Positions 24,862 through 33,857 of a DNA stretch of 46,478 nt are shown here, piece after piece; within the stretch, counting starts at the first letter, position 1; every line of letters begins with the position of its first letter. The DNA is from an uncultured bacterium. Its GTDB lineage: Bacteria; Planctomycetota; Phycisphaerae; Phycisphaerales; SM1A02. The notes beneath the pieces were generated by a model. The model was not told the origin of the DNA, ran no database searches, and was given only the letters and a program-made list of their open reading frames with translations. Made by a program: the position numbers and the translations under genes. The stretch lies in contig CAIXJC010000022.1 in NCBI GenBank assembly GCA_903919715.1, positions 1 through 46,478 on the forward strand, written 5' to 3'.

Positions 24862-25647
24862 TCACTTTGGAAAATCGTTCGAGCCTTGAGTTACAACTTC
24901 ATCAGAGAATCTCACGATGACGGTGACTGATCGGCCGAGCGTACGCGTGAAGAGTTCGCTGAAGAATCGACTCGCAACTTGTCGCGCCTCAATTCGAACT
25001 TCTGCAAGCGCTGGCTTCGTTTGCGCTGATTCAATCACTGCTTTTCGAAGGAGGCGCTTGGCGTCGTCGATATCGCCGCCGCTTGGAATGAGGTGTTCCA
25101 TCCAATCGTTGTCGATGTAGACCTTCATTTTTCTAGGATCCGATTGAACTTCGACCACCTTGTCATTCACGATCGGCGACGGCAGCGTCAGCATGATCAC
25201 GTTTTCGCTCACCGCTTCAACATTCCAGTGTTCATCATTGGGCCCATTGGATGGAATGATGTACTGAGCGCGATTGCCAGGAACTTCGAGAAAAACATGC
25301 ACGGAACCGAGCGGGATCTTGTACCCAAAGGCACCGACCGTTGTCTCGCGGTCAAACTGAACATTGGTGTTGATCTCGCGCCATCCAACGAGCAGTCCAC
25401 CCTGTGGCTGCAGATCGCCAAGCGCGCTAGTCAATGTGCTCGTGACCGTCGTTTGCACGGCAACGATTCCTGTGATGGCATTCGCAACTCTATTAATTGT
25501 GTCGCATGATCGAACGCCGAAATAGATTCCAGCGACAAGAATGAGCAGCACAAAGATTGTTCCACAACCTGAACATCCGCAACACCCGCTCGAACGAGGG
25601 CGAACAGGGATTGGTTGATGCGAAACAGTTGAATATTCCTCGGCCAT
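24862..25647 (-). CDS. Membrane-anchored protein, DUF4230-like
   Basis: 261 residues from ATG 25647 (MAEEYSTVSH); a TTG two codons upstream is possible. A Pro/Arg tail and a cysteine cluster (CCGCSGCG at about 22-29) lead into one membrane helix (about 31-48), so the rest is outside the inner membrane. The soluble part has beta-strand-rich segments (AFGYKIPLGSVHVFLEVPG, VIMLTLPSPIV) then helices (DDAKRLLRKAVIESA), resembling the layout of DUF4230 proteins. No catalytic motif is seen. It sits 42 bases before the GGT-like gene. The cysteine pairs next to the membrane could be acylated or bind metal. Function unknown. Confidence 0.65.
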   Translation of the reverse strand: MAEEYSTVSHQPIPVRPRSSGCCGCSGCGTIFVLLILVAGIYFGVRSCDTINRVANAITGIVAVQTTVTSTLTSALGDLQPQGGLLVGWREINTNVQFDRETTVGAFGYKIPLGSVHVFLEVPGNRAQYIIPSNGPNDEHWNVEAVSENVIMLTLPSPIVNDKVVEVQSDPRKMKVYIDNDWMEHLIPSGGDIDDAKRLLRKAVIESAQTKPALAEVRIEARQVASRFFSELFTRTLGRSVTVIVRFSDEVVTQGSNDFPK

Positions 25648-25748
25648 ACTCAACGTGAATGTAGTTCATTTCACCGGCGCACATTGGTCCGAAACAAGTT
25701 GGGGGAGAAATCGACCTACTTCGCCACGCCGCATTTTCCGTGCCGAAC

Positions 25749-27035
25749 TCAACTTCCAATAAACAGGCTTGCAACGCTTCCAGTCATCCAACAGGCGAGC
25801 GCGCCGGCGACCATTGCGCGTAGGCCGAGTGCCGCAAAGTCACTGCGTCGATTCGGCGCCATCGCGCTCAAACCGCCGATTTGAATCGCAATGGACGGCA
25901 AATTCGCAAAGCCGCAGAGTGCGTATGTTGAAATTTGCGCTGCTCGAAAGCCAATCGTTCCATCACGAAGCGACGCGCTCAAATCGACATAGGCAACAAA
26001 TTCGGTGGCGATAATTTGCTGGCCCATAAGCGATCCAACTTTGCGCGCATCATCCGCACCGACGCCCATGCACCACGCAAGTGGAGTGAAGACGTACCCA
26101 AGTAAATTTTGAAAAGTCATGACTGGAATGCCGTGAACTGCACGCCATGCCGCAATCGAGTCGATTTCACTCAGTGCCGCCAGTGGGTAATTCAACAAAG
26201 CCAAGAGTGCAACGAATGCGACAAGCATTGCCGCCACATTCAGCGCAAGTCGCAAGCCATCAGTTGCTCCTTCTGCGGCCGCATCCATGACATTGCAGGT
26301 GGTCTTTGGAATTGTTCTCAGAGAATCAAGTGATTCATCGCGCGGTGTCTCTGTTTCTGGCAGCATCAGTTTCGCCATCACCAATCCTGCTGGAGCGGAC
26401 ATCACACTGGCCGTCATCAAATGTTTCGCCATCAGAATGCGACTCGCATCGTCATCGCCACCAAGCATGACGATGTATGCCGCCATCACACTTCCTGCGA
26501 TGGTCGCGAATCCGACGGTCATAACCGCCATGATTTGCGAGCGGGTCATTGTTGCGATGAACGGTTTGACGGTGAGCGGCGCTTCCGTTTGACCGACGAA
26601 AATATTCGCCGATGCAGAAAGTGCTTCGACTCCAGTGACATTCAAGACATGTCGAATGATCCACGCCAGTCCAGCAACGAGTCGCTGCATGATGCCTAGG
26701 TGGTAGAGCACAGCCATGAGGGATGCAAAGAAGATAATGATGGGCAGAACTTTCACTGCGAAAATAAAGCCCCACGGTCCGCTCGCATCCGCCGCTTTTC
26801 CAAAGATGAAAGTCGTCCCCGTGTCGGCGAATGAAATGACCCGAGTGATTGCAGCGGCGAAATGATCAAATATTCCAACGACTGGGGGGAAGCGCAGAAA
26901 GAGAAAGGCGATCAGCAACTGGATCGCAACACCCGACATGATTGTTCGCATATTGATGCGACGTCTATCGGTGGAGAGGGCGAACCCAATGGCCAGAATG
27001 ACACCAATGCCGATCAGTCCAGTGAGTTGTTGCAT
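25749..27035 (-). CDS. Concentrative nucleoside transporter (CNT/NupC family)
   Basis: 428 residues, about ten membrane helices, full family length. Signature segments: GPWGFIFAVKVLPIIIFFASLMAVLYHLGIM (split here by function), SASANIFVGQTEAPLTVKPFI (the QTE/APL substrate-site loop), TVGFATIAGSVMAAYI, EGATDGLRLALNVAAML and QQIIATEFVAYVDLS. It imports nucleosides with H+ or Na+ symport through the inner membrane. Thymidine kinase is encoded 27 bases upstream on the same strand, making a salvage pair that imports and then phosphorylates thymidine. Confidence 0.93.
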   Translation of the reverse strand: MQQLTGLIGIGVILAIGFALSTDRRRINMRTIMSGVAIQLLIAFLFLRFPPVVGIFDHFAAAITRVISFADTGTTFIFGKAADASGPWGFIFAVKVLPIIIFFASLMAVLYHLGIMQRLVAGLAWIIRHVLNVTGVEALSASANIFVGQTEAPLTVKPFIATMTRSQIMAVMTVGFATIAGSVMAAYIVMLGGDDDASRILMAKHLMTASVMSAPAGLVMAKLMLPETETPRDESLDSLRTIPKTTCNVMDAAAEGATDGLRLALNVAAMLVAFVALLALLNYPLAALSEIDSIAAWRAVHGIPVMTFQNLLGYVFTPLAWCMGVGADDARKVGSLMGQQIIATEFVAYVDLSASLRDGTIGFRAAQISTYALCGFANLPSIAIQIGGLSAMAPNRRSDFAALGLRAMVAGALACWMTGSVASLFIGS

Positions 27036-27062
27036 GTTGGCTTGAGAATACTGAATCGTCGA

Positions 27063-27617
27063 TCACAGACGTGATGGCTTGAAACACTCGCCGCAGCGTG
27101 GCTCGTAGTCACCAATACCGCCCACAGCGATGCGCTGCGTGTTTGGAATCATGCGCTGGCTGTGAATAGCCTCGCCTCCGCAGACGGTGCAGACACCGAC
27201 GAGTCGGATGATTTCATCTGAGCGCATCAACAGTGATGGAAACGGCTCAAATACATCGCCGCGATGATCAAATTCGAGACCAACCACAATGACTCGCACT
27301 CCTGCGGCGACGAGCGTGCTGCAGGCTGAAGAAAGTTCAGATCCAAAAAAATGCGCTTCGTCAATACCGACGACTTTCGCATCGCCACTGTTGCGCACAA
27401 TGTCTGCGGCGTTCTTTGCAGCAACGGCGCGAATGCGTTGGCCTCCGTGTGTAACTAATTCCTGGTCGGCATACCTCGTATCGAAAGTCGGCTTGAATGA
27501 GAGCGTGACCGACTGCATGAATTGCGCAGCTTCGAGACGTCGAATCAACTCCGTCGTCTTTCCAGAGAACATCGGCCCGCAAATTAATTCAAGGCGACCA
27601 ATACTTGGATTTGACAT
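27063..27617 (-). CDS. tdk: Thymidine kinase
   Basis: 184 residues, type II thymidine kinase of normal size. The P-loop is GPMFSGKT (14-21), the catalytic base Glu87 lies in IDEAHFF, and the lasso/zinc region has CTVCGG and CGECF, giving four cysteines. It phosphorylates thymidine or deoxyuridine with ATP in the cytosol. It lies between leucine dehydrogenase (17 bases) and the nucleoside transporter (27 bases), so it is co-transcribed with the transporter. Start ATG 27617. Confidence 0.95.
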   Translation of the reverse strand: MSNPSIGRLELICGPMFSGKTTELIRRLEAAQFMQSVTLSFKPTFDTRYADQELVTHGGQRIRAVAAKNAADIVRNSGDAKVVGIDEAHFFGSELSSACSTLVAAGVRVIVVGLEFDHRGDVFEPFPSLLMRSDEIIRLVGVCTVCGGEAIHSQRMIPNTQRIAVGGIGDYEPRCGECFKPSRL

Positions 27618-27634
27618 CGAATGCGATCAACCGA

Positions 27635-28714
27635 TCAGGTGGTCGGAGCCATCTGTGCGGCCTTCGCCTTACGCGCTGCATCGATCCGGCGCTTCGCATA
27701 AGCGATTGCCGCATCTGAGACGCTTTCAGCGTGAGCTGACTCGCGCATCACCGCAAGTGTTGTCTCTTCGATCGCAGTGACCTTCTGGTCGATGGTCGCT
27801 TCGGTCATGCCGAGATGCAATCCACCGAGTCGAATCAAACCGCCTGCATTGGCGATGAAATCTGGCGAATAGAGAATGCCGCGCTTCTTCAGCAATGCTC
27901 CATCGGTGTGGGGATTCATGAGTTGATTGTTTGCTGTTCCGCAGACGATTTCGCAGCGAAGATTTCCAATCGTGGCATGATCGAGCACGCCACCCATGGC
28001 GCACGGAGCCACAATATCCAGCTTTTCGTGGAATAGATTGCGGTCATTCCCAAGCGCAACGCAACCCAATTCTTCAACAGCACGCTTCATTGTGGGGACG
28101 TGCACATCGGTGACCATGACCGCAGCGCCTGCTGAACGCAACAGCTTTGCCAATTTGTAACCCGTTGCGCCACACCCTTGCACGCCAACAGAGAGATTCG
28201 AGAAGTCAACTTTGCGGCCAAGATGTCGCAAGCATGCTTTCATCGAATTGAAACATCCCAGCGCAGTCCAAGGACTTGGATCTCCGCCATGAGAAACGGC
28301 TTCACCGCCCATGATGTGACGACATTCTTGTGCCATCCAATCACAGAACTGCGGGCTGACGCCGACATCTTCTGCAGCGATATATGTTCCGCCGAGGCTT
28401 TCGACGAATCGACCCATCGCGCGCCCTTGCGCTTCGGTTGGCTGCTCACCTTGCTTATTGAGGAGGATGACGCTCTTCCCGCCACCAAGAGCGAGATCAG
28501 CCGCCGCCGCCTTGTATGTCATTCCTTCAGAGAGTCGCAGGACATCGAAGATCGCTTCACTTTCGCTTGCGTAATGGAAGCGTCTCGTTCCGCCGAGCGC
28601 GTTTCCCAACACGGTCGAGTGCACCGCGATGATCGCTCGCAACCCAGTTGCAGGATCGTTGGTGAAGGAGATGCGTTCGTGTCCGTGCTGAACCATGTTT
28701 TCAAGAATGTGCAT
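27635..28714 (-). CDS. Leucine/branched-chain amino-acid dehydrogenase
   Basis: 359 residues, typical of the Glu/Leu/Phe/Val dehydrogenase family. Catalytic lysines fall at Lys68 and Lys80 (MTYKAAAADLALGGGKSV), the positions known in Bacillus leucine dehydrogenase. The NAD site is GVQGCGATGYKLAKLL, followed by the C-terminal segments VPCAMGGVLD-like and CGTANNQL. It interconverts leucine, valine or isoleucine and their 2-oxoacids with NAD. An acyl-CoA dehydrogenase and crotonases upstream and E1/E2 genes downstream fit branched-chain breakdown. Start ATG 28714. The fine substrate choice (Leu versus Phe/Val) cannot be set from sequence alone. Confidence 0.92.
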   Translation of the reverse strand: MHILENMVQHGHERISFTNDPATGLRAIIAVHSTVLGNALGGTRRFHYASESEAIFDVLRLSEGMTYKAAAADLALGGGKSVILLNKQGEQPTEAQGRAMGRFVESLGGTYIAAEDVGVSPQFCDWMAQECRHIMGGEAVSHGGDPSPWTALGCFNSMKACLRHLGRKVDFSNLSVGVQGCGATGYKLAKLLRSAGAAVMVTDVHVPTMKRAVEELGCVALGNDRNLFHEKLDIVAPCAMGGVLDHATIGNLRCEIVCGTANNQLMNPHTDGALLKKRGILYSPDFIANAGGLIRLGGLHLGMTEATIDQKVTAIEETTLAVMRESAHAESVSDAAIAYAKRRIDAARKAKAAQMAPTT

Positions 28715-28845
28715 TCAATACTCCAAGGAAAAGATTGTTGAGTGACTGGACATCGATACGCGAATGGAAAAGAATAGACGAGGAAGGGCATTCCGACCAA
28801 ACAGGACAAAATATACGGAGAAACAAGGTGAAATCGCTTGTGAGA

Positions 28846-30792
28846 TCACTCGACTTTTCGGCCCTTAAAGGCGGTTCCACTTCCGAACTGGGGAATGCCA
28901 TCGGTCGCAATCGGAAGTCCAGTTCCGCGAGCGGCCATCACGGGCGTGCGCTCAGGAATGGAATAGTCCGCATTGCTGAGACCATCCGCCTGGGTGAGCA
29001 CAGAATCGGCACAGCTTCGGGTGATCGCATCAATGTTCCAACGCAATCCGCGTGTCTCTTCGTCGATGTTGACGTTCGCAATTGCGCAGAGTTGATCGAC
29101 CACCAAGAGTTCATGGGTAAGTTTCGCGCCATCGAGCCCGGATCGCAGATTTGCATCGCACTTACTGAGCGTGCACGAGACCGCATGAATCCACATCGCA
29201 CACTTCGAAAGGCGCGCCTGAATGAACTGATTTCCGATCAATCTTTCTTCGTGCTCCTTGAACATCATCTTGACGTTGTACGAGTGATCTCGAATGCGGA
29301 ACATGAGTTCCTGAGCATGGCGCTGTAATTTTGGGTGGATCTTTTCGAATTTCGGCACAGGTCTTCGCATTCCTAAGAAGAGTTCGCCGCCGATTCGTGC
29401 AGCTGCACCGAGTTGCCGGAATGGTTTCGCTTTGATCCCCAACATCCATTCGCCGAGTTGCTTTGATCCGTACGCAAAGACGAATGAATGCATCACTTCG
29501 TTGGCGCCTTCGACGATCGTATTGATTCGGGAATCACGCCAAATGCGCTCGATATTGTTCTCGGTCATATACGACTCGCCACCGAGAATCTGCATCGCAT
29601 CATCAACAGTTCGATATCCGTATTCGCTGCAAAAGATCTTGCACATGGCGGTTTCGAGCATGATGTCCTCGTCGCCGCGATCCAAGAATCCCGTGGTCAT
29701 ATAGAGCATTGCGTCCATGGCATAGACGTATGCCGCACTGCGTGCGAGACGTTCCTTGACGAGATCGAATTCACCGAGTGGTCGATCAAACTGAAAGCGA
29801 TACTTCGCCCACTTTGTTGCTTGTTCAAATGCGTATGTCGCTCCACCGAGCATTCCCGCCGAAAGCGTGCAACGACCGTAATTCAGGCAGGTCAGCGCGA
29901 CGTTCAATCCGCGACCTTCCTTGGAGAGCAAGTTCGCACGCGGCACTTTGACGTTCGTCAGTCGGATGCGTGCTTGCCACGTTCCGCGGATGCCACACTT
30001 CGATCGATTTCTGCTGAAAATTTCGACGCCTTCCATGTCTGGAGTGCAAATGAGCGCCGTGACAGAATCTTTGGACTTGCCAGTCTTTGGATCGGTCATG
30101 CGCTGCTTGCACATCACTGTGAAGAGACCGCTGAGCGCAGCGGAGGTGGCCCATTTTTTCTCCCCATTGAGAATGTAATGGGTTCCATCTTCACTGATTT
30201 CGCAGCGAGTTTCTTGTCCTCCAGCATCACATCCAACATTCGGTTCGCTGAGACAAAATGCGCTGAGTGTGTCCTTCGCCAAACGTGGAAGGAAGTGGGT
30301 TTTCTGATCAGGAGTCCCGAAGAGCATCAATGCCTTGCAACCGATTGATTGATGTGCGGAAACCATGACGGCGGTCGATCCACATGCACGGCCGATTCGT
30401 TCAAGCACTCGGTTGTAACTGGTGATTCCGAATCCGCCACCACCGAACTCCTGCGAGATGGTCATGCCGAGCACGCCGAGGTCAAAGAGTTTCTTGACAA
30501 CCCAATCTGGAATGTGCTGCTGCTGATCGATTCCGTGCGTTGGATGTTCGGTCTTCAGATAGGCGTCGAGTCGTCCGAGCAATTCATCGCATCGGCGAGT
30601 CTCTTCTGTCGTGCTCTTTGGATATGGAAAGATCAAATCTTCGCGAAAGTTTCCCCAGAAGGTGTTCTTGATCGCACCCATCGTTGCTGGATCTGGACCG
30701 AGCATTTCTTGTGCGGCTTCGATCTGCTTTCGATCGTTGGCGGAAATGTTTTTCAGGCTGTCGGCGATGTTGCTGCTTGTAGTCGTTGTCAT
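28846..30792 (-). CDS. Acyl-CoA dehydrogenase with C-terminal extension (VLCAD/ACAD9-like)
   Basis: 648 residues from ATG 30792 (MTTTTSSNI); about 250 longer than short/medium-chain enzymes. The core has FCLSEPNVGCDAGG, NGEKKWATSA, RFQFDRPLGEF and the catalytic-base region NTIVEGANEVM (Glu about 428). The extra C-terminal helical domain (about 460-640) is seen in VLCAD-type dimers. It oxidises an acyl-CoA to the enoyl-CoA using FAD and electron-transfer flavoprotein. Three crotonase-family genes lie directly upstream, 97 bases from the nearest, and leucine dehydrogenase lies 131 bases downstream. Isovaleryl-CoA would fit the pathway but a long-chain substrate is suggested by the architecture. 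No hairpin was found in the 131-base gap. Confidence 0.9.
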   Translation of the reverse strand: MTTTTSSNIADSLKNISANDRKQIEAAQEMLGPDPATMGAIKNTFWGNFREDLIFPYPKSTTEETRRCDELLGRLDAYLKTEHPTHGIDQQQHIPDWVVKKLFDLGVLGMTISQEFGGGGFGITSYNRVLERIGRACGSTAVMVSAHQSIGCKALMLFGTPDQKTHFLPRLAKDTLSAFCLSEPNVGCDAGGQETRCEISEDGTHYILNGEKKWATSAALSGLFTVMCKQRMTDPKTGKSKDSVTALICTPDMEGVEIFSRNRSKCGIRGTWQARIRLTNVKVPRANLLSKEGRGLNVALTCLNYGRCTLSAGMLGGATYAFEQATKWAKYRFQFDRPLGEFDLVKERLARSAAYVYAMDAMLYMTTGFLDRGDEDIMLETAMCKIFCSEYGYRTVDDAMQILGGESYMTENNIERIWRDSRINTIVEGANEVMHSFVFAYGSKQLGEWMLGIKAKPFRQLGAAARIGGELFLGMRRPVPKFEKIHPKLQRHAQELMFRIRDHSYNVKMMFKEHEERLIGNQFIQARLSKCAMWIHAVSCTLSKCDANLRSGLDGAKLTHELLVVDQLCAIANVNIDEETRGLRWNIDAITRSCADSVLTQADGLSNADYSIPERTPVMAARGTGLPIATDGIPQFGSGTAFKGRKVE

Positions 30793-30888
30793 GGAAACTC
30801 CATTGGTGCGTTGCAAAGAGCTAGAACAATAGCCCATTTAACGTTCAAAAGGTAGCGACGCCAGCGAACTCTGAAGTCGGGAATCGGA

Positions 30889-31761
30889 TCAACCCGAGGG
30901 TTTCAGGAATTGCGCCAGTTTTTCGCGTGCTGTGGGCGTGTGGCGAAGCGCAACGAGGTGTTTTCGCTCGGCTGCGAGCGCAGCGTTCCATCCATTGTTG
31001 ATTCCGATGTCGACGCAGTCCAAGACGGCAAGCGCAGCGTCAGTTGCAGTGAGTGTGCCGCGCGCCGCCGCAAGCGCCGATCGAATGCGCGGTGCATTCA
31101 CAGAGTCAATTGCATTCGGCTGCGTGCGCGCCATCATGCGTGGATGAGCTCTGATCCAATCGAGTGCGGCACACAGCGCATCATCGCCAGCGTTCACAGC
31201 AACATCGAACAGTCCAGCAGGCAATGCATTCACAGGTGTTGTTTGTCCAGTCGCCGTTTGCGTGATTGCTGTGACAGGATCGATCCGTGCGGGCAACATT
31301 TGCGTGCCTCCCCAACCTGGGCAGATTCCAAGACCGCATTCTGGCAACCCGATTCTCCACGGTTTTTCCTCGGCGCCCGCAAGCGTCCCGACGATGGCGT
31401 CGCAGTGCATCGCAACTTCCAACCCTCCACCAAGTGCCGCTCGGTGTACGAGCGCAACGGTCGCACATGGAATTTGATAGAGGCGCGCGAATGCATCCGA
31501 TCCCTGCCGCAAGTACGCATCGAGAGCAACATCATTGAGCCCATCAATCTCGGCAAGATCCGCTCCAGCGACGAAGACTCGTTCGCTCGCTGAACGCAGA
31601 ACGATTCCCGTTGGCGTGGCTGCTGCGACAGCATCCAGTGTCGATGCGATTTCGGCGATCAGCCAGGAATCTAATACAACAACTCCTCCGCGAGGCTTGT
31701 ATGGATTTGCGGTCAAGGAGACGATCGCGATTCCATCCGAAGTTCGTTCAATGGGGAGCAT
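30889..31761 (-). CDS. Enoyl-CoA hydratase/isomerase family protein with both catalytic glutamates
   Basis: 290 residues, crotonase fold. Oxyanion-hole segment VFVAGADLAEI; AALGGGLEVAMHCDAI carries the equivalent of crotonase Glu144, and IGLPECGLGICPGWGG carries the equivalent of Glu164. It therefore looks like a true hydratase (2-enoyl-CoA to 3-hydroxyacyl-CoA). The N-terminus resembles the crotonase half of FadB-like enzymes, but the 3-hydroxyacyl-CoA dehydrogenase half is absent. It begins 3 bases after the stop of the LiuC-like gene, so the two are coupled. The C-terminal third is Ala-rich and helical. Confidence 0.86.
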   Translation of the reverse strand: MLPIERTSDGIAIVSLTANPYKPRGGVVVLDSWLIAEIASTLDAVAAATPTGIVLRSASERVFVAGADLAEIDGLNDVALDAYLRQGSDAFARLYQIPCATVALVHRAALGGGLEVAMHCDAIVGTLAGAEEKPWRIGLPECGLGICPGWGGTQMLPARIDPVTAITQTATGQTTPVNALPAGLFDVAVNAGDDALCAALDWIRAHPRMMARTQPNAIDSVNAPRIRSALAAARGTLTATDAALAVLDCVDIGINNGWNAALAAERKHLVALRHTPTAREKLAQFLKPSG

Positions 31762-31764
31762 GGA

Positions 31765-32574
31765 TTACCTTTCTGATTGTGGCGCTGAATTTGATCGTGA
31801 ATTCTGGGCAGAATTGGACGAAAAGTGTCGTGCAAGATGTGCCTGCGCCTCGGCGCCAGCGATGACTTTTGCCGAAAGTTCAGCCGCTTCAATCGCGACC
31901 CGCTCGTCGTTCGATCCATCCAATTCATTCAGCATTTTCTTTGTGCATGCGAGTGCGTGCGGTCCGCCAGTCAGTAGGCGCGCAACAAGTGTGGCGACGG
32001 TCGTATCAAGCTGATCGCTTTGGGCGCAGTGTGTGACGAGTCCGCGCGCAAATCCCTCAGAGCCACTCATCGTCCCGCCAGAAAGCAGCATCGCGCGAGC
32101 AGGTCCAGCGCCGATTTTCTTGATCAACCAAGGCGCAACAACAGCGGGGCAGACCCCGAGGTCGACTTCGGGATATCCCAGTTTCGATTCTGGGTGCGTG
32201 ACTGCAAAGTCGCAGACGACGATCAATCCACAGCCGCCTCCGATCGCAGCACCCTGCGCGCGCGCGATTGTCGGCACCGGCAAGTGGCGCAGTGCGAGCA
32301 GTGTCATCGAGAGTTGGCGCAGCATTTCACCCATTCGAATCGGATCATGCATGACAGCTTTCAAATCCATTCCTGCACAAAACGATTTTCCTTCACCAGC
32401 GAGAACGACAACGCGCACTGAATCAGGCGCATCGTTGATTTGCTTCGAAACACGAGTGATGACATCGGCGAGCGCTTGGATCAGCGCGAAGTCGAGCGCA
32501 TTGCGTGCGTCGGGTCGGTGTAGCGTTATTGTGGCGCAACCTTGATTGACCGAAAGCCGAACGAGATCTTCCAT
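31765..32574 (-). CDS. Enoyl-CoA hydratase family, LiuC/methylglutaconyl-CoA hydratase-like
   Basis: 269 residues from ATG 32574 (MEDLVRLSVN). Crotonase motifs: FCAGMDLKAV, AAIGGGCGLIVVCDFAV, KLGYPEVDLGVCPAVVAP. The first catalytic Glu is Gly, while the second (in YPEV) is kept. That Gly/Glu pattern with CPAVVAP is the one I associate with bacterial LiuC and gamma-carboxygeranoyl-CoA hydratases, which act in leucine or terpenoid breakdown. Leucine dehydrogenase in the same cluster supports methylglutaconyl-CoA hydration, but no methylcrotonyl-CoA carboxylase is in the window. The tail is Ser/Asn-rich. Confidence 0.82.
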   Translation of the reverse strand: MEDLVRLSVNQGCATITLHRPDARNALDFALIQALADVITRVSKQINDAPDSVRVVVLAGEGKSFCAGMDLKAVMHDPIRMGEMLRQLSMTLLALRHLPVPTIARAQGAAIGGGCGLIVVCDFAVTHPESKLGYPEVDLGVCPAVVAPWLIKKIGAGPARAMLLSGGTMSGSEGFARGLVTHCAQSDQLDTTVATLVARLLTGGPHALACTKKMLNELDGSNDERVAIEAAELSAKVIAGAEAQAHLARHFSSNSAQNSRSNSAPQSER

Positions 32575-32598
32575 GCCCCCAAGGGTACGCAAAGTCGA

Positions 32599-33006
32599 TC
32601 ATCCATAGAGCATTTTGCCGCACTCGGGACATCGGATGCTCGACCGATTTCCTCGGAGAGAGTGTCGGCAGTGAGGGCAGAGTCCTTGCGATCGGAGCTC
32701 TTTGCGAACATGCTGCGAGTATTTCGAGTGCATTGTCTTCGCCATCCATACAACGCCCGTGAGGCACAATCCCGCTATATAAAGGAAGGGCCAACAGAGG
32801 AGCGTGTTGCGAATGAACTCCCACCAGATGATCGGTTGGGGAGCGGGTGTGGCGAGAAAGTGAATTGCGATCGAGCAAACGAATCCCAAGCAGAGCGCCA
32901 CCCAAAGATTTCGCACGACCAACCGCGACCACATCGTCGTGGGGCGTTTGATGGAGTAGTAATCAAGATCACGTAGAAACCGGCGAATGTCTTCGACCCA
33001 CTTCAT
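32599..33006 (-). CDS. Small membrane protein with C-terminal zinc ribbon
   Basis: 135 residues: a basic amphipathic N-terminus, two hydrophobic segments (about 32-52 and 65-88), and a C-terminal CPHC ... CPECG zinc-ribbon (about 110-132). Proteins of this design are common in Phycisphaerales and other planctomycetes, with no known role. It is wedged between two crotonase genes: its ATG overlaps the upstream stop (ATGA, 33003-33006) and it ends 24 bases before the LiuC-like start. A sensor or assembly role is possible but unsupported. Confidence 0.72.
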   Translation of the reverse strand: MKWVEDIRRFLRDLDYYSIKRPTTMWSRLVVRNLWVALCLGFVCSIAIHFLATPAPQPIIWWEFIRNTLLCWPFLYIAGLCLTGVVWMAKTMHSKYSQHVRKELRSQGLCPHCRHSLRGNRSSIRCPECGKMLYG

Positions 33007-33851
33007 GAACCGCTCTTGCGTTTACTCCAAAAGTCATGGAGCATCGTGGTTGCTTCGATTCCAGAACAGAGTTGCGCCGTTGCATCGATCGTTTCTTGCG
33101 CACGGCGTCCAAGAAAGCCATCTGGATCACTGCCGTCGATGTGATTGAGCCACTTCTTTGTGACACGCAACGCTTGTGGGCCTTTCGCGACTAATCCGCT
33201 GATACGTTGGGTGACTTCCGCTGTGAGCGCAGATTCGTCTCGAGTGACGCTATAAACAAGTCCGAGCGCTTGAGCACGCTGCGCATTGACGATTTCGCCC
33301 GAGAGTGCCAATTGGCGCGCTCCACCGAAACCAGCCGTCGCCATCAATGTTGGCAGACTGACTGCGGGGGAGATTCCGATGCGGTGGACGGGATAACCAA
33401 ATGAGGCGAAATCGCATGCGTAAACAATGTCGCATGCGGCGACGATCGCGCATCCTCCAGCAAGAGCTGGCCCTTGAACTTGCGCGATAACCACAGCGGG
33501 CATTGCTCGAAGCGAAGTATTGATAGCACCGAGACGCCGCACGAATTGTTCGAGTTTTCCATGATCGTGAACGCACTCTGCAAGATCGAAACCTGCACAG
33601 AATGCGCTACCACATGATCGAAGAAGCACGACGATCGACTCTCCGCGCTGGGTCGAGTCTGTTGCTCGCGCGACGGCATCCTCGAGGTGGTCGAACATCA
33701 ACGTACTGAGCGCATTTCGCATCTCTGGATTATTGAAGGTGATCGTGAACAAACCACCACCCGACTGGGTCTGCACGAGGGGATGTTCGTTGATTGGAAT
33801 TGGCATAGTGTCAACCGACGAAAACGATTCGGGCAGGGTATTGTCCAACAT
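33003..33851 (-). CDS. Crotonase-family protein lacking both catalytic glutamates
   Basis: 282 residues from ATG 33851 (AGGAAT just upstream) or 267 from ATG 33806 (MPIPINEHPL). The fold is intact: FCAGFDLAECV, QGPALAGGCAIVAACDIV, FGYPVHRIGISPAVSLP. At the two hydratase positions it has Ala and Val, so it is unlikely to hydrate enoyl-CoA. It may be an isomerase or thioesterase-like crotonase, or a partner protein. Its 3' end overlaps the zinc-ribbon gene. If the upstream ATG is right, it faces the divergent phosphatase start only 6 bases away. Confidence 0.8.
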   Translation of the reverse strand: MLDNTLPESFSSVDTMPIPINEHPLVQTQSGGGLFTITFNNPEMRNALSTLMFDHLEDAVARATDSTQRGESIVVLLRSCGSAFCAGFDLAECVHDHGKLEQFVRRLGAINTSLRAMPAVVIAQVQGPALAGGCAIVAACDIVYACDFASFGYPVHRIGISPAVSLPTLMATAGFGGARQLALSGEIVNAQRAQALGLVYSVTRDESALTAEVTQRISGLVAKGPQALRVTKKWLNHIDGSDPDGFLGRRAQETIDATAQLCSGIEATTMLHDFWSKRKSGS

Positions 33852-33857
33852 ATTCCT

